Shown: positions 21,566 through 33,500, counted from the stretch's first letter. The stretch is DNA of 46,260 nt from Brachionus koreanus (GCA_016987375.1 PJRA01000444.1:376138-422397); one strand, 5' to 3'. Numbers and translations: made by a program. The notes: generated by a model not told the origin, from the letters alone.

Positions 21566-23399
21566 TCAAAAATTTTTTAAATAAGTTCTACTTTTTTCCT
21601 CATTTATCATTTTCAAATGAGCAATTTTATTTCTAAGCTCCGAGTCCAAGTCATTGGCTTCCGATTCATTTTTGGTTCGCTTAAATTTGAGAAGGCCTGG
21701 CGAAAGCGGGGGAGGCGGCGGTGGCAATGATGATGGAAGATCAGCGCTCACTTTGGGAGAAACCAAAGGGGTCGATGACACACCATTCAGTTGCATGGAC
21801 TCATAGCTTGTCTTTTTTGACGCCTTGTTCTTGAAGGATGGCATTTGATTGTACGCTTTGGCTTCGGTTTTTGTAGCCTCTTCTTTATCAGACGCTTTCA
21901 TTTCCTCGGACGAGACACTGCTAGTCTCATCCGAAAATTCAATTGTTATACTCTGGGTTTCATACTCGATCTCAGATGCATAATTCGCGCTTTTAGTCAA
22001 ACCATTGGCTAGTTTTTTCATTTGACCAAAACTGCTAGCTGATGTAGAGTCCAAATCATTGTCTTCTGATGTGCACAAGTCCTCGGACTTGGTCAACCAA
22101 TTGTTTATTTTCATTTTAGAGCTATTTTCAAAGCTAAAGTTCGGAAAGCCATAGTCATCAATTTGCTTTTCAATAGCTGCTTCATCGTCCGAATCGACCA
22201 TATTGACCATTTTTTCTATTCTTGAACTCTTAAATTTTGGGTTGTAATTATTAGAGTTGGTCATGTTTCGCAATAATCTGTGATACTCTGGATCAGTGGG
22301 CTCAACTTAATTTAAATAAAAAATATTTGAAAAAACCCAAAGATTTTTATTTTTTAAAATTTTATTTTTACATATTTGAATAGGTGGAGAGGAAATGCTA
22401 ATTTCTGGTTTATTAGTGCATCTTGCTTCTATGATAAATTTACCAGCTTTTTATTTAAACAATAAAAAAATTAATCTATTTATTTTTCTAAAAAAAAAAA
22501 TATTATGTACTTGTAGAAAAATATATGTTGCGGAAAATGGCTATGGAGCAAGATTCGTTGTTGACTTGAATTGGCTCCATTTCGACACACAGCTCTCCAT
22601 TGAGGATTCCTCCACCTTAAATGACCAAGATTAGAATTTTTTTCATCAAATGGGATTTTGTTTTTACCATGGCAAATAATTTGCACCGATTCTATAAAGA
22701 CTGAATTAGCGATTATGCTAAATGCTGGAAGGCTCTTTCCTACTAGGCCAAAAGTAATCGGTTCGTTAAACCATTCCAGTTTTTTCAATGCTTGTACTAA
22801 AAAAATAAAAAAATTTTTTTTTCAATTTTTAATTTTTTTTTAAATAACCTTTGGTCTGAAGTTCTACAAAAAAATCCCATAATTTTTGTTTTTCGTATTT
22901 GTTTCTTATCGGCTTTAAAAATAAATATTGAAAAATAAATTTCATTTCTTTTTCAAATTTTAATTACCAATTCAACAAACTGGTCATATGAACAGTTTAC
23001 GATAGCATCTATTTGATTCAAGTCCTTTTTAAGAAAAAAAAATAAAGTGATTTTGAAACTATATAAATCAATGGTTTATTAGTTAATTAAACTATTTATT
23101 TTTTGTCTTTGATTATCAAAACTTGAATGTATTAAAGAAAACATAGAAAATTTTCTTCATTTTTTATGAGAATTTTTTTCTTTTGATTTATTTTTTTTCT
23201 TATATTTTTTTGTCTTAATATTTTTGATTTTACCATCCTTGTAATTCTAAAACTTTAAGTCATATTATATGCTAAAATAAACACAATTGAATGCTCTTCT
23301 AAATGATATGTCTTTGTTTATTTAATTCTAAATTTTTCCAATAAGAATTACAAAAAAGTTACAAAGAAATCACTAAAGCAGAAAGAAACTCACGGGCAT
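21566..23399 (-). CDS. Unrecognised seven-exon gene with acidic, proline-rich C-terminal half
   Basis: Exons on the minus strand are 23394-23399 (ATGCCC only), 22968-23024, 22849-22912, 22668-22796, 22511-22615, 22372-22446 and 21566-22305. All joins keep phase and use GT...AG, giving 391 residues. The first ~145 residues look globular (KLEWFNEPITFGLVG, GGGILNGELCVEMEPI, GKFIIEARCTNKPEISIS), a beta-rich pattern that could be an Ig-like or C2-like fold. The rest is low-complexity: Asp/Glu/Ser-rich, then a proline run (LPPPPPPLSPG, ~residue 340) and a charged helical end (LRNKIAHLKMINEEKSRTYL). The proline run before a short helix is reminiscent of actin regulators, but no WH2 motif is evident. 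The two-codon first exon is the weakest part of the model. I do not recognise the family. Confidence 0.72.
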
Positions 23400-23735
23400 T
23401 GTGAACTTTGGAACAAAAAACAAAAACAAAAATTTAAATTTAAAATAACTCTTTTTCTAATGGTCTAAAAATTGTTCTGCAAAATGTACTAACTGATACA
23501 AGGCTTGTATCACCCAAATTTAATTTTTGTAAGACATCTGCAAATTAATTTTAATAATTTTCTAATGCATATACTGTTTTGCACAATTGCAAAGTTTTTG
23601 CACAGACTAAATTTGGATGATACAAATCTTGTATCAGTTGATACATTTACAGAACAATTTTTGGATCAGTAGAAAAAAGTATTTCTAACTTTTATTTAAA
23701 TTTTTTTTTTTTCAAAATTCACAATGCCAACTCAT
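23394..23735. repeat. Foldback inverted repeat over the 5' end of the seven-exon gene
   Basis: Left arm about 23394-23535, right arm about 23595-23735, spacer about 60-75 bp. Matched pairs include AAAATTGTTCTGCAAAATGT with its inverted partner ACATTTACAGAACAATTTTT, CTGATACAAGGCTTGTATCA with GATACAAATCTTGTATCAGT, and GGCATTGTGAA with TTCACAATGCC at the outer ends. The outer end of the left arm contains the putative start codon, so the right arm holds a mirrored copy of it. Confidence 0.75.
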
Positions 23736-24079
23736 GATAATTTCCTTGAGTGGAAATCAAATTGTAATGGTTAAATAGTAAAATATGCCTAGTGTAATAT
23801 GAAAATGTCTTATAAGTGAGAAGAATTCAAGATTGGTTTAGGTTTAAGCGTGGTAATACTAGCTATTAGAAGAACAGACAGGGTCAGACAGAGGCAAATT
23901 TACATTTTTACATATTAATAATTTTAGATTTTTTGTAATTTATAATTTCCATTTTTTTATCAAATAATTTGAGAAAGTTTTTTTTTTTATCTTCTAAAAT
24001 AAAATATCTAAAAATGTAAAAAATTAAAATAACAACTCCAAGTTTAGTGCTCGTCAATTATCAAATTACCTTAGCACAT
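23736..24079. other. AT-rich intergenic DNA
   Basis: No gene recognised. Confidence 0.35.
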
Positions 24080-24654
24080 CACAATTGATCGTCACTTTTA
24101 AATGATTAACAAACAGACGTTGCAGAGTTGTTCATCATGATTTAAAGAAAACTAATTGAAAAAAAAATCCTCTAGATGAACAATTTTTCAGACAGATCAT
24201 TATTTGTGATTAGAAATGGATCTATTTTCGAAAATATGATAACAGAAATCAATGGTTTGACCCATCTAAATCAGCTCAACCATTCTTGAAAAGAGAAAAC
24301 TTTGATAAAAAAATGATGTTAAGTGTTTAATAGAATTTCTAAAGGTCGATAAACTTTGAGCTGGTTTCAAATGGTTTTGCTATAAATGCAGAACCTTATA
24401 CTGAACAATTAGTTTAGTTTAGTTTATTGAATAAATATAAATGGCACAATTGATGACATACACCGTTGTTTACAGTACTATATCTGTGAATTACTTTATA
24501 TTTAAATATTTCTTTTAAATTAAATTAAATGATTGAATGAATAAGAAAAAAAAACGATAGTTTGAATTGAATGGTTTGCCTGGGTTGATAGTTTAGCTGC
24601 TTGTGCTTGGAAAAAAAGCTGAAATAAAAAAAAAAAAAAATTTTTGACTCACCC
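24080..24654 (+). mobile_element. Mariner-like transposase relic, 3' half, with terminal repeat
   Basis: The plus strand reads FRQIIICD*KWIYFRKYDNR, where mariner has TGDEKW (the second catalytic Asp is kept, a stop replaces Glu). NQWFDPSKSAQPFLKRENFD, KKMMLSV, then FELVSNGFAINAE and YTEQLV follow. Stops after LSV kill the frame. AATTTTTGACTCACCC (24639-24654) is the inverted partner of the terminal repeat at 20003-20018. The two relics belong to one family, lie in opposite orientation with 3' ends outward, and have the seven-exon gene between them. Confidence 0.8.
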
Positions 24655-24974
24655 TAATACATTAAAAAAATCATTTTTAAGACAAAAATTTTTTTAAGTT
24701 TTTTCAAAAATAATAGATATTTTTGTCTGAATGATAATTGAAATTAAAATTTAATTAACTATCAAATAACATATCTAATATTTACATAAATTCAACTATT
24801 CTAAATTTAAATTTTTTTCTTTATTTCAATAAAATAATATTTGACTATTATCTATTTTTATTATGAATTAACAATATCACCTTTTTGTCAGCCGAGTAAA
24901 TATTTGAAGAAAAAAAAGCCTGGATGAAAATGTCTGACGTTTAAAAAATAAGACTAATAAAAAAGAACATTTAC
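24655..24974. other. Possible 3' exon and 3' UTR of the ankyrin / F5/8C / SAM gene
   Basis: On the minus strand, acceptor candidates at CGTCAG (about 24938) and ATCCAG (about 24925) would each add a short C-terminus before a stop, and AATAAAAAT follows at about 24860. Neither candidate looks like the second half of a SAM domain, so the end of the gene is unresolved. Confidence 0.3.
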
Positions 24975-27100
24975 GTTTTCGACCAGTATGTGCTCGTACT
25001 CGGCCAGGTTCATTTCGGCCAAAAGCTTTGAGATTCGGCAGTCGTAGCCGAATAGCTCGATGCCATGAAAAGTAGTATGTGCTGCACCAAAGTTGTTGGC
25101 TATTACCAGTCTGAAGTAGCGCGAGCGGACCAAAAAACCGCCAAAGTCCAGTGGAACACCAGCGTGACTACGCAAACTGCTTCCGACCATTTCACAATTC
25201 AGTGTTTGCACACAACACCAAGGACCACTGTTTATGTCTTAATTTAAATCTTACCTAGGATTAGACTTTTTGGACAAAAAGTTTACTCGACGCTATTGGA
25301 AACTTGTAGAAAGCATTCTCTTGGCATTTCGTCGCTTTTCCATGCATATATGCGAATTTTAGTTACCACATGCTCCGATTTGAGGTCAAATATAGCCCAA
25401 TTGTAAGTTTTACCACTAAACGAGCAAATCGAATGTGGATCACCGTCTATCAAATTTTGAATGTTGTCATAGGTTTCATTTTCTTGGTAGCCTGAAAAAT
25501 ATTTCGCATCATTTTTGGTCCAGTTCGGATTCGGCTTAAGAAGTGGATAGTCCGGAATCAGCACACTCATGTCTGCCGTGTTGACAAATTTTGCAAATAA
25601 ATTTTCTCTTGAATAGCCTGTAGTCAATGCTTCGGCATAAATATCGCCCAAGTCTTCGTCCTTGTTTCCGGCTAGTTGAAGAGGCGTCTAAATTTGAGAA
25701 AAAATTTTTTTTTTATTTTTTCTTAAATTCAACACTTTATTTTAAACTAGTTTATTTTAAAATCCATTTAAAAAAAAAATTGTGCACCTTTGCTTGTCAT
25801 TTTGGAAAAAAATATGTTTTTTTTTTGAATGCAAAAATAAATAAAATTTTCTACAAAATTTTGACAAAAAAAACATTCTTGAGAAACTTAAATTTTATCC
25901 TAAATTAAAAAAAAATAAAAAAAAAAGGACCAAATTTTTGGCATACAACACTAACTCTTTTAATTAAGCCTATTTGAACTTAAATAAATCACGCTCAATA
26001 AAAAATTTGTATTTTTATTTATTTTCTTTTTTTTTGTCATTCAATTTATTAATTAAATAAAATTTATTTAAATTATATGCAAAAATTATTTTTTAAAAAA
26101 AATTAAGATTTTACCTCACTCATTCTGTTTCTAAGCTCAGGCGATGCACCGAAAAGGCTCAAAAACTCGATTATTTTAAGTCTTTGTCTAAACTTGTCCT
26201 CATTGGGTTCATTGAGCCGGACAATTTCGTGCAACACTGCACTACCACTGTTCTCCTCAATTTTGTTCGGATTAACTCCAAAATTAAGCAGCAAAAGAAC
26301 CATTTCAAAGTTGGCCTTTAGGCCGGCGTTGATTAGCGCTCTGGTTGAAAGAAAAGCAATTTTAGGCTCAAAATTTAGAATAACCCTGGCACAATCTTGA
26401 TAAAAATTTAAAAAAAAAAATTGTTTTTTTTTTCTTAATGTACTTATTTTATTTTTTCGGACTGCATGGTCAACACAGGTCATATTGTTATGATCTTTTT
26501 GGTCAATTTTAGCTCCAGTCTAAAAAAAAAAATTTACCAAAATTTTTTTTTTTTTTTTTTTAAACCTGTAAAAATAGAAGCAACATGACAGAATTTTCGT
26601 CTGAGAAATAATTGACTGCTGTAATCAAACAATTCCATCTATTGATATTCAAATCATTTTGAATGGCTTTTTTGTTCAAAAGAGAATCAATCACATGAAA
26701 CCGCTGCTTCATGCATGCTAGTTGTAAAGCCGAATTTCTAATAGAAGATTAAATAAGACTTTGGCTAAATATTAATGTATTGAGCAAACCCTTTGATGTC
26801 TTTTAGGTTGACATTGGCGCCTTTTTCTACCAAAAAGCGGACCATGTCCACTGAGCCGCGAAGACTGGCCATCATCAACGGAGTCATTTGAAATTTGGGC
26901 TCTCGACAATTCACATTCAATTCTTCTTTGCCTCTAGCACCATTTATTATTTTAGATACTCGTCTATTCCGCTCCAACAAGCTCTATAATTTAAAGTTAA
27001 TTAACAGTCTATGTGCATCACACAAATATGTGACTACTTTTAGGGCTCTGAGGTCGTTTTTTTTGACCGATTTGAAAAGTTTTTTCTCCAGTGAATTCAT
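24975..27100 (-). CDS. Ankyrin-repeat / F5/8 type C (discoidin-like) / SAM-like protein
   Basis: Seven in-phase exons: 27038-27100, 26790-26983, 26566-26737, 26444-26519, 26115-26395, 25287-25687, 24975-25227, encoding 480 residues without a stop. Start chosen: ATG at 27098-27100 (MNSLEKKLFKSVKKNDL). Ankyrin repeats follow: TPLMMASLRGSVDMVRFLVE, NSALQLACMKQRFHVIDSLL, then degenerate repeats to ~residue 270 (ALINAGLKANFEMVLLLLNF). Residues ~340-455 resemble an F5/8C/discoidin fold (NLIDGDPHSICSF, WAIFDLKSEHVVTKIRIYAW, GPWCCVQTL, RYFRLVI, HGIELFG). The last ~24 residues (ISKLLAEMNLAEYEHILVEN) start a SAM-like domain. Such parts usually mediate protein-protein contacts; there is no signal peptide, so it is probably cytoplasmic. 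The donor GTCGA|GTAAAC was preferred because it restores SNSVDGPW. The C-terminus beyond 24975 is uncertain. Confidence 0.85.
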
Positions 27101-27122
27101 TGCTTCAAAACATTTAGTCTAA

Positions 27123-28838
27123 AATTTTTTTTTTCAAAATTTTGTTAAAGTATTTGAATAAAACTAGTCAATATTAGCTTTTATTTTCAAGAGTTAGAAT
27201 AACAAAAAAATAATTTTTTTTTTCTTAAATTTTGGAGGCTTTTAGCACAAGAATTAGAAAGCATAATTTAAGTTTGTTATTATGATGAATTTTTGAGCCG
27301 ATTCGGCAATATTTTATTTAGCAAAGGTAGAAGAAAAACTTTTTAATGGAAATTCTTATTTTTGTATATTGGTGTTCCAAGTGCTCTCGGTCATTTGAAC
27401 TCGAAACAAACTCTAGTTGTAAAATTAGGAAAATATTTTTCTTGATTTTTTCTAAGTATTCAATAATTGTCTAATAGTACTTCTTATTTTTTGGATCTAG
27501 TGGCCCAGTTTTGTTTAAGAAACAAATGCGTGGTGATCTTTTATTTTCAGTTGCATCAAAAAACAAAAAAGTCAAATAAAAAAATTCAACAACTTTTTTT
27601 TTTTCATTGAATAGAATTAAAGTAAATATTCACCTGAAATAAAAGAAGTTTTGTCAAAGTTGATAGAAAAAGTGAAGCCTTTCAAACAAATACTTGTCTG
27701 GAATGGGACATAATTTTGTCAGCGGAATACTTAATGATTCTACTTAGATACTTGTTGGTAATTGTTAAATCAATAAAAAAATCGCTGAAAAAAAGTTAAA
27801 AAAAAAAATTTTTTTTTTTAATACGAAAATTTTCACTGAAATCTGATTACTTAATATTTAAATTTGTTAGCTAATTTAACAGGTTTAATTGTCAAGAAGT
27901 CTAATAGCTGTTTTGAAGCCAGGTAATATTTTAAATATGTGCATAATCTTCTAGCCTATACACTTTTAAATGTATTATGCATATACTAAAAAAGAAACGG
28001 AACGACAAATAAAGCAAGACAAAAAAATTGACCACAATGGCGGTTAAGATGGATTCAATATAAAAATATCCTGAAATTGGGAAAAATATATAATGAAAAA
28101 AAAAGTTTAAATACTAAATTCCTTTATACAGGACACACGACCTTTTGACGTGATTTTTTTCATTTCAGTACAGTATATTATTGTCAAATATCATTAAATG
28201 AATGGTTTGTGAGTCAAGGTCAAGGAGGAAAACTAAAGTTTTAAAGAATTTATCTGCATCACAGCAGCCATGTTCTAACCCTTTTAATTAAAACAGGGAA
28301 AGGTCAATGTTGACAACGCTAGTTGGGCCACTACATAAGCAGCTATCCTTTATTTGATTAAGCCCAAATAAAAATAAGTGTCTGGTGATAAATTTTTTTG
28401 ATGATTTCCGATGTTTTAAAGTTCAAGCTAACTAACTTAAACGAACTAATTCAGATCACTGTTTAAATGTTGTTTATTATTCAACTGAATTATTTATAAA
28501 TTAGCTTTAAAAAAAAAAAAACTATTATTTTAAAATGTTTTTATCAAAATAATTTTATAAACTGTGAAAAAAAAAAAAAAAATTTATTTTCTTTTTTTAA
28601 TTGAACAAATTTATTTTTAAATTTTCGTCAATTATTACGAAATATTATTTGAGATTTTTTTTTCCAAAAATAAATAAAAAAACTATTTCAAAATCAGCTT
28701 TAATTTTATTAATAAAATAAAATATTGGTTTCAATAAAAATTCTCTCTTTCCTTGGACGGAGTACATTACGTTCACATTGAGCAAAATCGGTCTTTGATC
28801 GTTAAAGGTTTAGAAAAAGAAAAAAGAAAGCACACATT
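27123..28838. other. AT-rich intergenic DNA between two minus-strand genes
   Basis: Both strands were read. No coding exon, RNA gene or transposon fragment was recognised. Any upstream 5'-UTR exon of the ankyrin gene would lie here; an acceptor-like TTTTAG at about 27119-27124 precedes its start by ~20 bases. Confidence 0.4.
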
Positions 28839-30327
28839 CTACGCAAATGAATCAGGCTCGATGCATGCAGATGCCGAGTCCAGCTTAATCTTGTCCTGAA
28901 TTTTAGACTCTTTGCTTTGAATTAGCTTAGCATATTCCTTGAATGCCAAAGTGATTGACAAAGCCATGCGTCTGGCGGTCTCGTTCTTCGAACACAAGAA
29001 CGAGTAGCATTCGCTAATAACTTTGTTCTCTTTTTCGCGCACAATTATACATGAAAACACCTTGCCAAATATGTTGTCTTGGACTGCATAGGAAATATTG
29101 TTGATTGGCAAAAGTCCACTTTTGAGTGGCTTAGAGTTTGACTGATTTTTCTTTGTAGTGCTTTGCACCACATTTATTCCTTTGTCAGAAACAAGCGCTT
29201 CCACATCGGGCAGCTCATCAAGCGAGCGTTTGTGTTTGGCATTGCGTATTAACCGATCAACGGGCTCGCGTATATTCTTCAAACCCCATAGACCCTTGCA
29301 TTTTGTTTTTCCTATGTACTTGCATTCAAACATTTGCGGTAGACTTGTTACCACTAAAGATTTGAGCTTTTTCCTAGTTGTATTAGCTCGTATTGATGTG
29401 CTCATTTGTGTTCCAGTACTACGCACCATTTTTATAAATTTAGGATCATTATCGAACGAAGAAGTGGCCTCTATGCAATCCATTACATCACCGGATATTT
29501 TTTTCTCAGCTAATTTGTTTATTTTGCGTTCTATTTCACTTTGTTTGCGAGTTGGCTCGCTCGATTGCTTAAACTCGCGCTTTTTCGGACCAATGCTCGA
29601 ACTCTCATCGGAATTGTCAAATTCGGAAACATTAAATTTTTTCATCAGAGCATCTAACAGTGCATTTTTGGACCCATTTTTAAGCGCAAGCTCACCACTA
29701 CTGCTTCCACTTTCCTCACTTGTTTGATAACTTTCGGCATTATTCAAATCGGACTTTTTTAATTTGGCCTCTTGACTTCCACTTTTAGGCTCACTAGAAT
29801 TGGTCTTGACCGATTCACTTCCCAAGCTGTTTCGGCTGCTTGCTCTCGAGCTCACCCGAGACCGATTGCTGCCGGTCTCAGGCAGCTCGTTTATTGTGTA
29901 ACAGTTGTTTTCTTTGAAAAACTCGTTTATTTTGTGTATTTGGGCCACCTCCTTGTCACCGGGGTCCATGTCCAAGTCGTCATCATCAACAATGAACGAG
30001 CGATCATCTATGAACTAAAAAAATAAGGTCTAAGCGCGAACCGAATTGGCTACTTACTGTGATGTGATTGAAGGTTTCAGCTTCATCAGCGGCCTCATCC
30101 GGGTCGAACAAACCCGGATCTGCACTTGTCTTTGGCTGGTCGTTCTCTATTATCAAACTGAGCAAGTAGTTTGGAGTGTTGGGCTTGGGGTCTGGCTCCG
30201 GCTCGGTATTTTTTACCGATACTATGCTGATATTTTGCTTTTTGGACTCGGTGGTCACCGTGTGACTGTTTTTGGAGCTGCCGAAATTGCTCTTAAGCTT
30301 CTGGAACAAATTGGGCATATTAAACAA
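28839..30327 (-). CDS. PTB (phosphotyrosine-binding/PID) domain protein
   Basis: Two exons, 30058-30327 and 28839-30014, are joined at a consensus donor (ACA|GTAAGT) and TTTTTTAG acceptor; 481 residues. The first ~300 residues are low-complexity and Ser/Glu/Lys-rich (SRVSSRASSRNSLGSES, ESYQTSEESGSSSG), typical of a phosphorylated linker. Residues ~312-455 have the PTB pattern: FECKYIGKTKCKGLWGLKNI at the first strand and helix, ALVSDKGINVV, LLPINNISYAVQD, GKVFSCIIVRE, CYSFLCSKNETARRMA and the closing helix ITLAFKEYAKLI. PTB domains bind NPxY-type tails or phosphoinositides as adaptors. The subfamily is not recognised. A second ATG (MPNLFQ) three codons in is an alternative start. Confidence 0.83.
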
Positions 30328-30423
30328 ATTTACAATAATCTACTATTTAGGAAAAATATTAAATTTTATTTAGTTTTATTAGTTTTAAATTTAAAATTTT
30401 AAAAACATTAATGAGAAATAATT

Positions 30424-30827
30424 NNNNNNNNNNNNNNNNNNNNNNNNNNNNNNNNNNNNNNNNNNNNNNNNNNNNNNNNNNNNNNNNNNNNNNNNNNNNN
30501 NNNNNNNNNNNNNNNNNNNNNNNNNNNNNNNNNNNNNNNNNNNNNNNNNNNNNNNNNNNNNNNNNNNNNNNNNNNNNNNNNNNNNNNNNNNNNNNNNNNN
30601 NNNNNNNNNNNNNNNNNNNNNNNNNNNNNNNNNNNNNNNNNNNNNNNNNNNNNNNNNNNNNNNNNNNNNNNNNNNNNNNNNNNNNNNNNNNNNNNNNNNN
30701 NNNNNNNNNNNNNNNNNNNNNNNNNNNNNNNNNNNNNNNNNNNNNNNNNNNNNNNNNNNNNNNNNNNNNNNNNNNNNNNNNNNNNNNNNNNNNNNNNNNN
30801 NNNNNNNNNNNNNNNNNNNNNNNNNNN
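30424..30827. other. Assembly gap (404 N)
   Basis: Unsequenced; the promoter of the PTB gene may extend into it. Confidence 0.99.
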
Positions 30828-32849
30828 TATTTTTTTTTCGTTTTATTTATTTCAACGAATCTGATGAAAAAATATTTGAATTTTTGGCGCAATCAGCCTT
30901 GCACCCAAAACTTGACCCATTTTTCAAGATTACTTAGATTAGTAATGAGGTCCTTAACTTTGGCTAATAAACGTCAAAATTTTTGTCAAATTACTTGAAT
31001 TAATAAAAAGAGATTTCTATTCAAATTATGCAATATGATCAAATATCCAAAACTATTCTTTAAAATCTAATCTTGAAAAATTAATGAACAAAAAAAAATA
31101 TCAAATAATTTTTTTATTAAATATAAAATTTTTTATATCATCACCACGTTTTTCATACATTTATTTTAAATAAAGATAACACATTTACATGAAAATATTC
31201 AGTGTTTTTTTGTTATTTTAAATTGAATCACAGACAAAGTGTTTCAAAGGTATACAATATCACGTTTACAATATAAACGGAAAGCACAAAACAAAATCAC
31301 GCTTTATGCGTTTTTAGTTTAATGCTGGGAGCTGAGACTGGTCAATGCTTTACTGAGAATAAACCTTGAGGATTAAATTTTTTTTTCTATTTTTAAGCAA
31401 TTTTCAATAAATGTTAGTAAATTAAATTTTTTTTGCTCCACTATGTAGAACAGTTTTTCAAGTTTAAATTAATTTTTATTTAGATGAAAATTGTGATTTT
31501 TTTTTTACCGAATTGCAAAGCTTTCGGATAATTGTCACTCATCAAAGAAATCAAGCTGAAGTTTTAACTTTAGGCTTCGTTTAAGGCAAATACTTGAATG
31601 AAAAATGTTCATTCAAACAAAAGCTTAATATTTTTTTTTAATTAGTTTTTTTTTTTCTCATTTTATTTTATTTTCTTTAATTCATAGTTTTCTTTTTTTT
31701 ATTTAAATTTAATTTTAAAATAATTAAGTAAATCTGTAACTAAATTTTTAGAAATATTATTGCTAATCCCTAACAAATATTTATCTATTTTTTTGACAAA
31801 ATAATACTTTTTGAGAAAGATTTGCTCACTTTCAAAGACATGGTAAATATTAAATCTATATCTAAAAAGATAGATTTTTTTAGATCTAAATTGATTTATA
31901 GTTAATTTCTTTTGAGACAATATTTCAAGATTATGTAACATTATTTTAAAATAAAATGCTGATATTCTGTGTGAAATTCTGTAATAAACTTTTCTTTTAA
32001 GAAGTTACTTTAATTTTAATTTGGTTTAAATGAGTGGAAAAATAACAGCTTTAAGCTTATTAATTCTAGTTATAATTGCCTCTTGAAAATATACACAAAG
32101 AATTGATAGAAAAATGAAATTGTAAATGTTTTTGAAAAATTTTGATATTACATAATTTTACACAAAGAAAATTCCTTATATACCGAAATAATTAAATATG
32201 ATATTCAAAATTTAAAGCATTTTCTCTATTTAGTTTTGATTTGAATGATTCTAGTTTTTAAAAGTCAACGTTGCGTTTTTGTTTAAGTTTTAAATTTTAC
32301 TTTTTTATTAATTTTTAAAAATAAATTTTTCTAATAATGCAGTAAATATTTATATTTTTTATTTAGTAAAATAATTTGAGAATTCTCCTTGATGATTTTG
32401 TCTACTTCTTAGCCTCTTGGTTCATAAAAAATTCATAAAAAAAAATTAATCAAACGTGTTTAAAATGAATAAAGTTATAGATTTGGTTTTAACTAGTCCA
32501 CCTGCAAATTAAACTATGAATAATAAGAAAACATTTTTAATAATTAATTGATTGTTTCTAATTTAGAAAAGGAAGTAAATGACAGTTATTATTTATCAAT
32601 TTCAAAATAAAAAATTATATTCTAAAAAAAATTCAGTTAACTGATATAAGAAAAAACTTTATATTTATTTAAGTTAGAATAAAATATATTAAAAAAAGAT
32701 ATTTGATTATTCACTTTTTTTGTTGCATAATATTTATGGTATTTTGTTATTTATATTTAAATAAATTTATTAAATGATTTTACTAACACACACTTTTTAT
32801 TATATTCATGGTAATTTTTAGGGTGGGGAATTTTTCAAAACGAGTCGAC
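30828..32849. other. AT-rich intergenic DNA
   Basis: No gene supported. Slightly less AT-biased islands at 30880-30960 and 31300-31360 were read in all frames without a recognisable product. Confidence 0.4.
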
Positions 32850-32851
32850 TC

Positions 32852-33500
32852 TACTTCGGATTAGTCGGATTTTTTTTAGCCGATTTCAAGCGTTACAACA
32901 ATTATGATGATGAATACACAATTTGTCAAGTTGATGGTTGTGGAAAAAAATACGATCATTATTTATTAATTTTCAACATGAAAAATCATTTGTTGAACAC
33001 AAAATTCAAGCCTAAGAAGAAGTACAAAACAAATCTACAATCTACTCGAAATTACATTCTCTTTTTATTTTTAATGTTTATAGCAATACGAATTGTAGAA
33101 AATGAATATTTGATTAAAATATTTGCAGCTTTGTGTTCAGATTCTAAAATCCCTTGCAAGAAAACAATTGTCAAGTTATTGAGAATCTGTCACGAAACTG
33201 AAAAAACTAAACTTGAGAAGACATTAGCGAAAGTCTCAAGTGTTGTTTTGACTACCCACTGTTGGAAGTTTATTCAAAATTTCGATTATATCGAAATAAC
33301 TGCTCATTTTCTTGGCCCAAAATTCGAAATAAAGAACTTTACTTTAGCGACACGACACATTACTCTTGGAAAAAGTGCAAAAAATTTAGCTATTTTTTTA
33401 AAATCAATTATGTTTGAATTTTTGAAAAAGCAAAGCACATCGTAGCAGATAATGTCATAACACTGAAAAATGCGACAGTTTAACATCTAAAAAAGGAACC
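32852..33500 (+). mobile_element. hAT-type transposase relic (BED-finger family)
   Basis: Reading on the plus strand: YDDEYTICQVDGCGKKY (BED-like zinc-finger half), then after breaks IRIVENEYLIKIFAAL, KIPCKKTIVKLL, VVLTTHCWKFIQNFDYIEIT, AHFLGPKFEIKNFTLA and, in a shifted frame, VADNVITLKNATV. These follow the order of ZBED/hAT transposases (FxxVExxxF, IPSRxTL, LTxDxWTSxxNxxYxxxTaHFI, VTDNAxNMxxA). The catalytic Asp of LTTDxW is replaced by His and there are frameshifts, so it is inactive. Confidence 0.75.

Noticed and set aside
22480..22788. 102-codon unspliced frame
   Set aside because: It reads through a GT...AG intron (22616-22667) and shifts out of the frame that the neighbouring exons support.
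25627..25908. 93-codon plus-strand frame
   Set aside because: Its first part is antisense to an ankyrin/F5/8C exon and the remainder is Phe/Lys homopolymer sequence.
29158..29727. 189-codon plus-strand open frame
   Set aside because: It lies antisense to the PTB gene, whose frame has the domain pattern and consensus splice sites; the antisense frame has none.
31699..31941. 80-codon minus-strand frame
   Set aside because: Low-complexity Ile/Lys/Asn/Phe composition expected by chance in AT-rich DNA; similarity to the frame at 1697-1891 is not convincing.
33304..33486. Minus-strand open frame
   Set aside because: It is the antisense shadow of the hAT relic.
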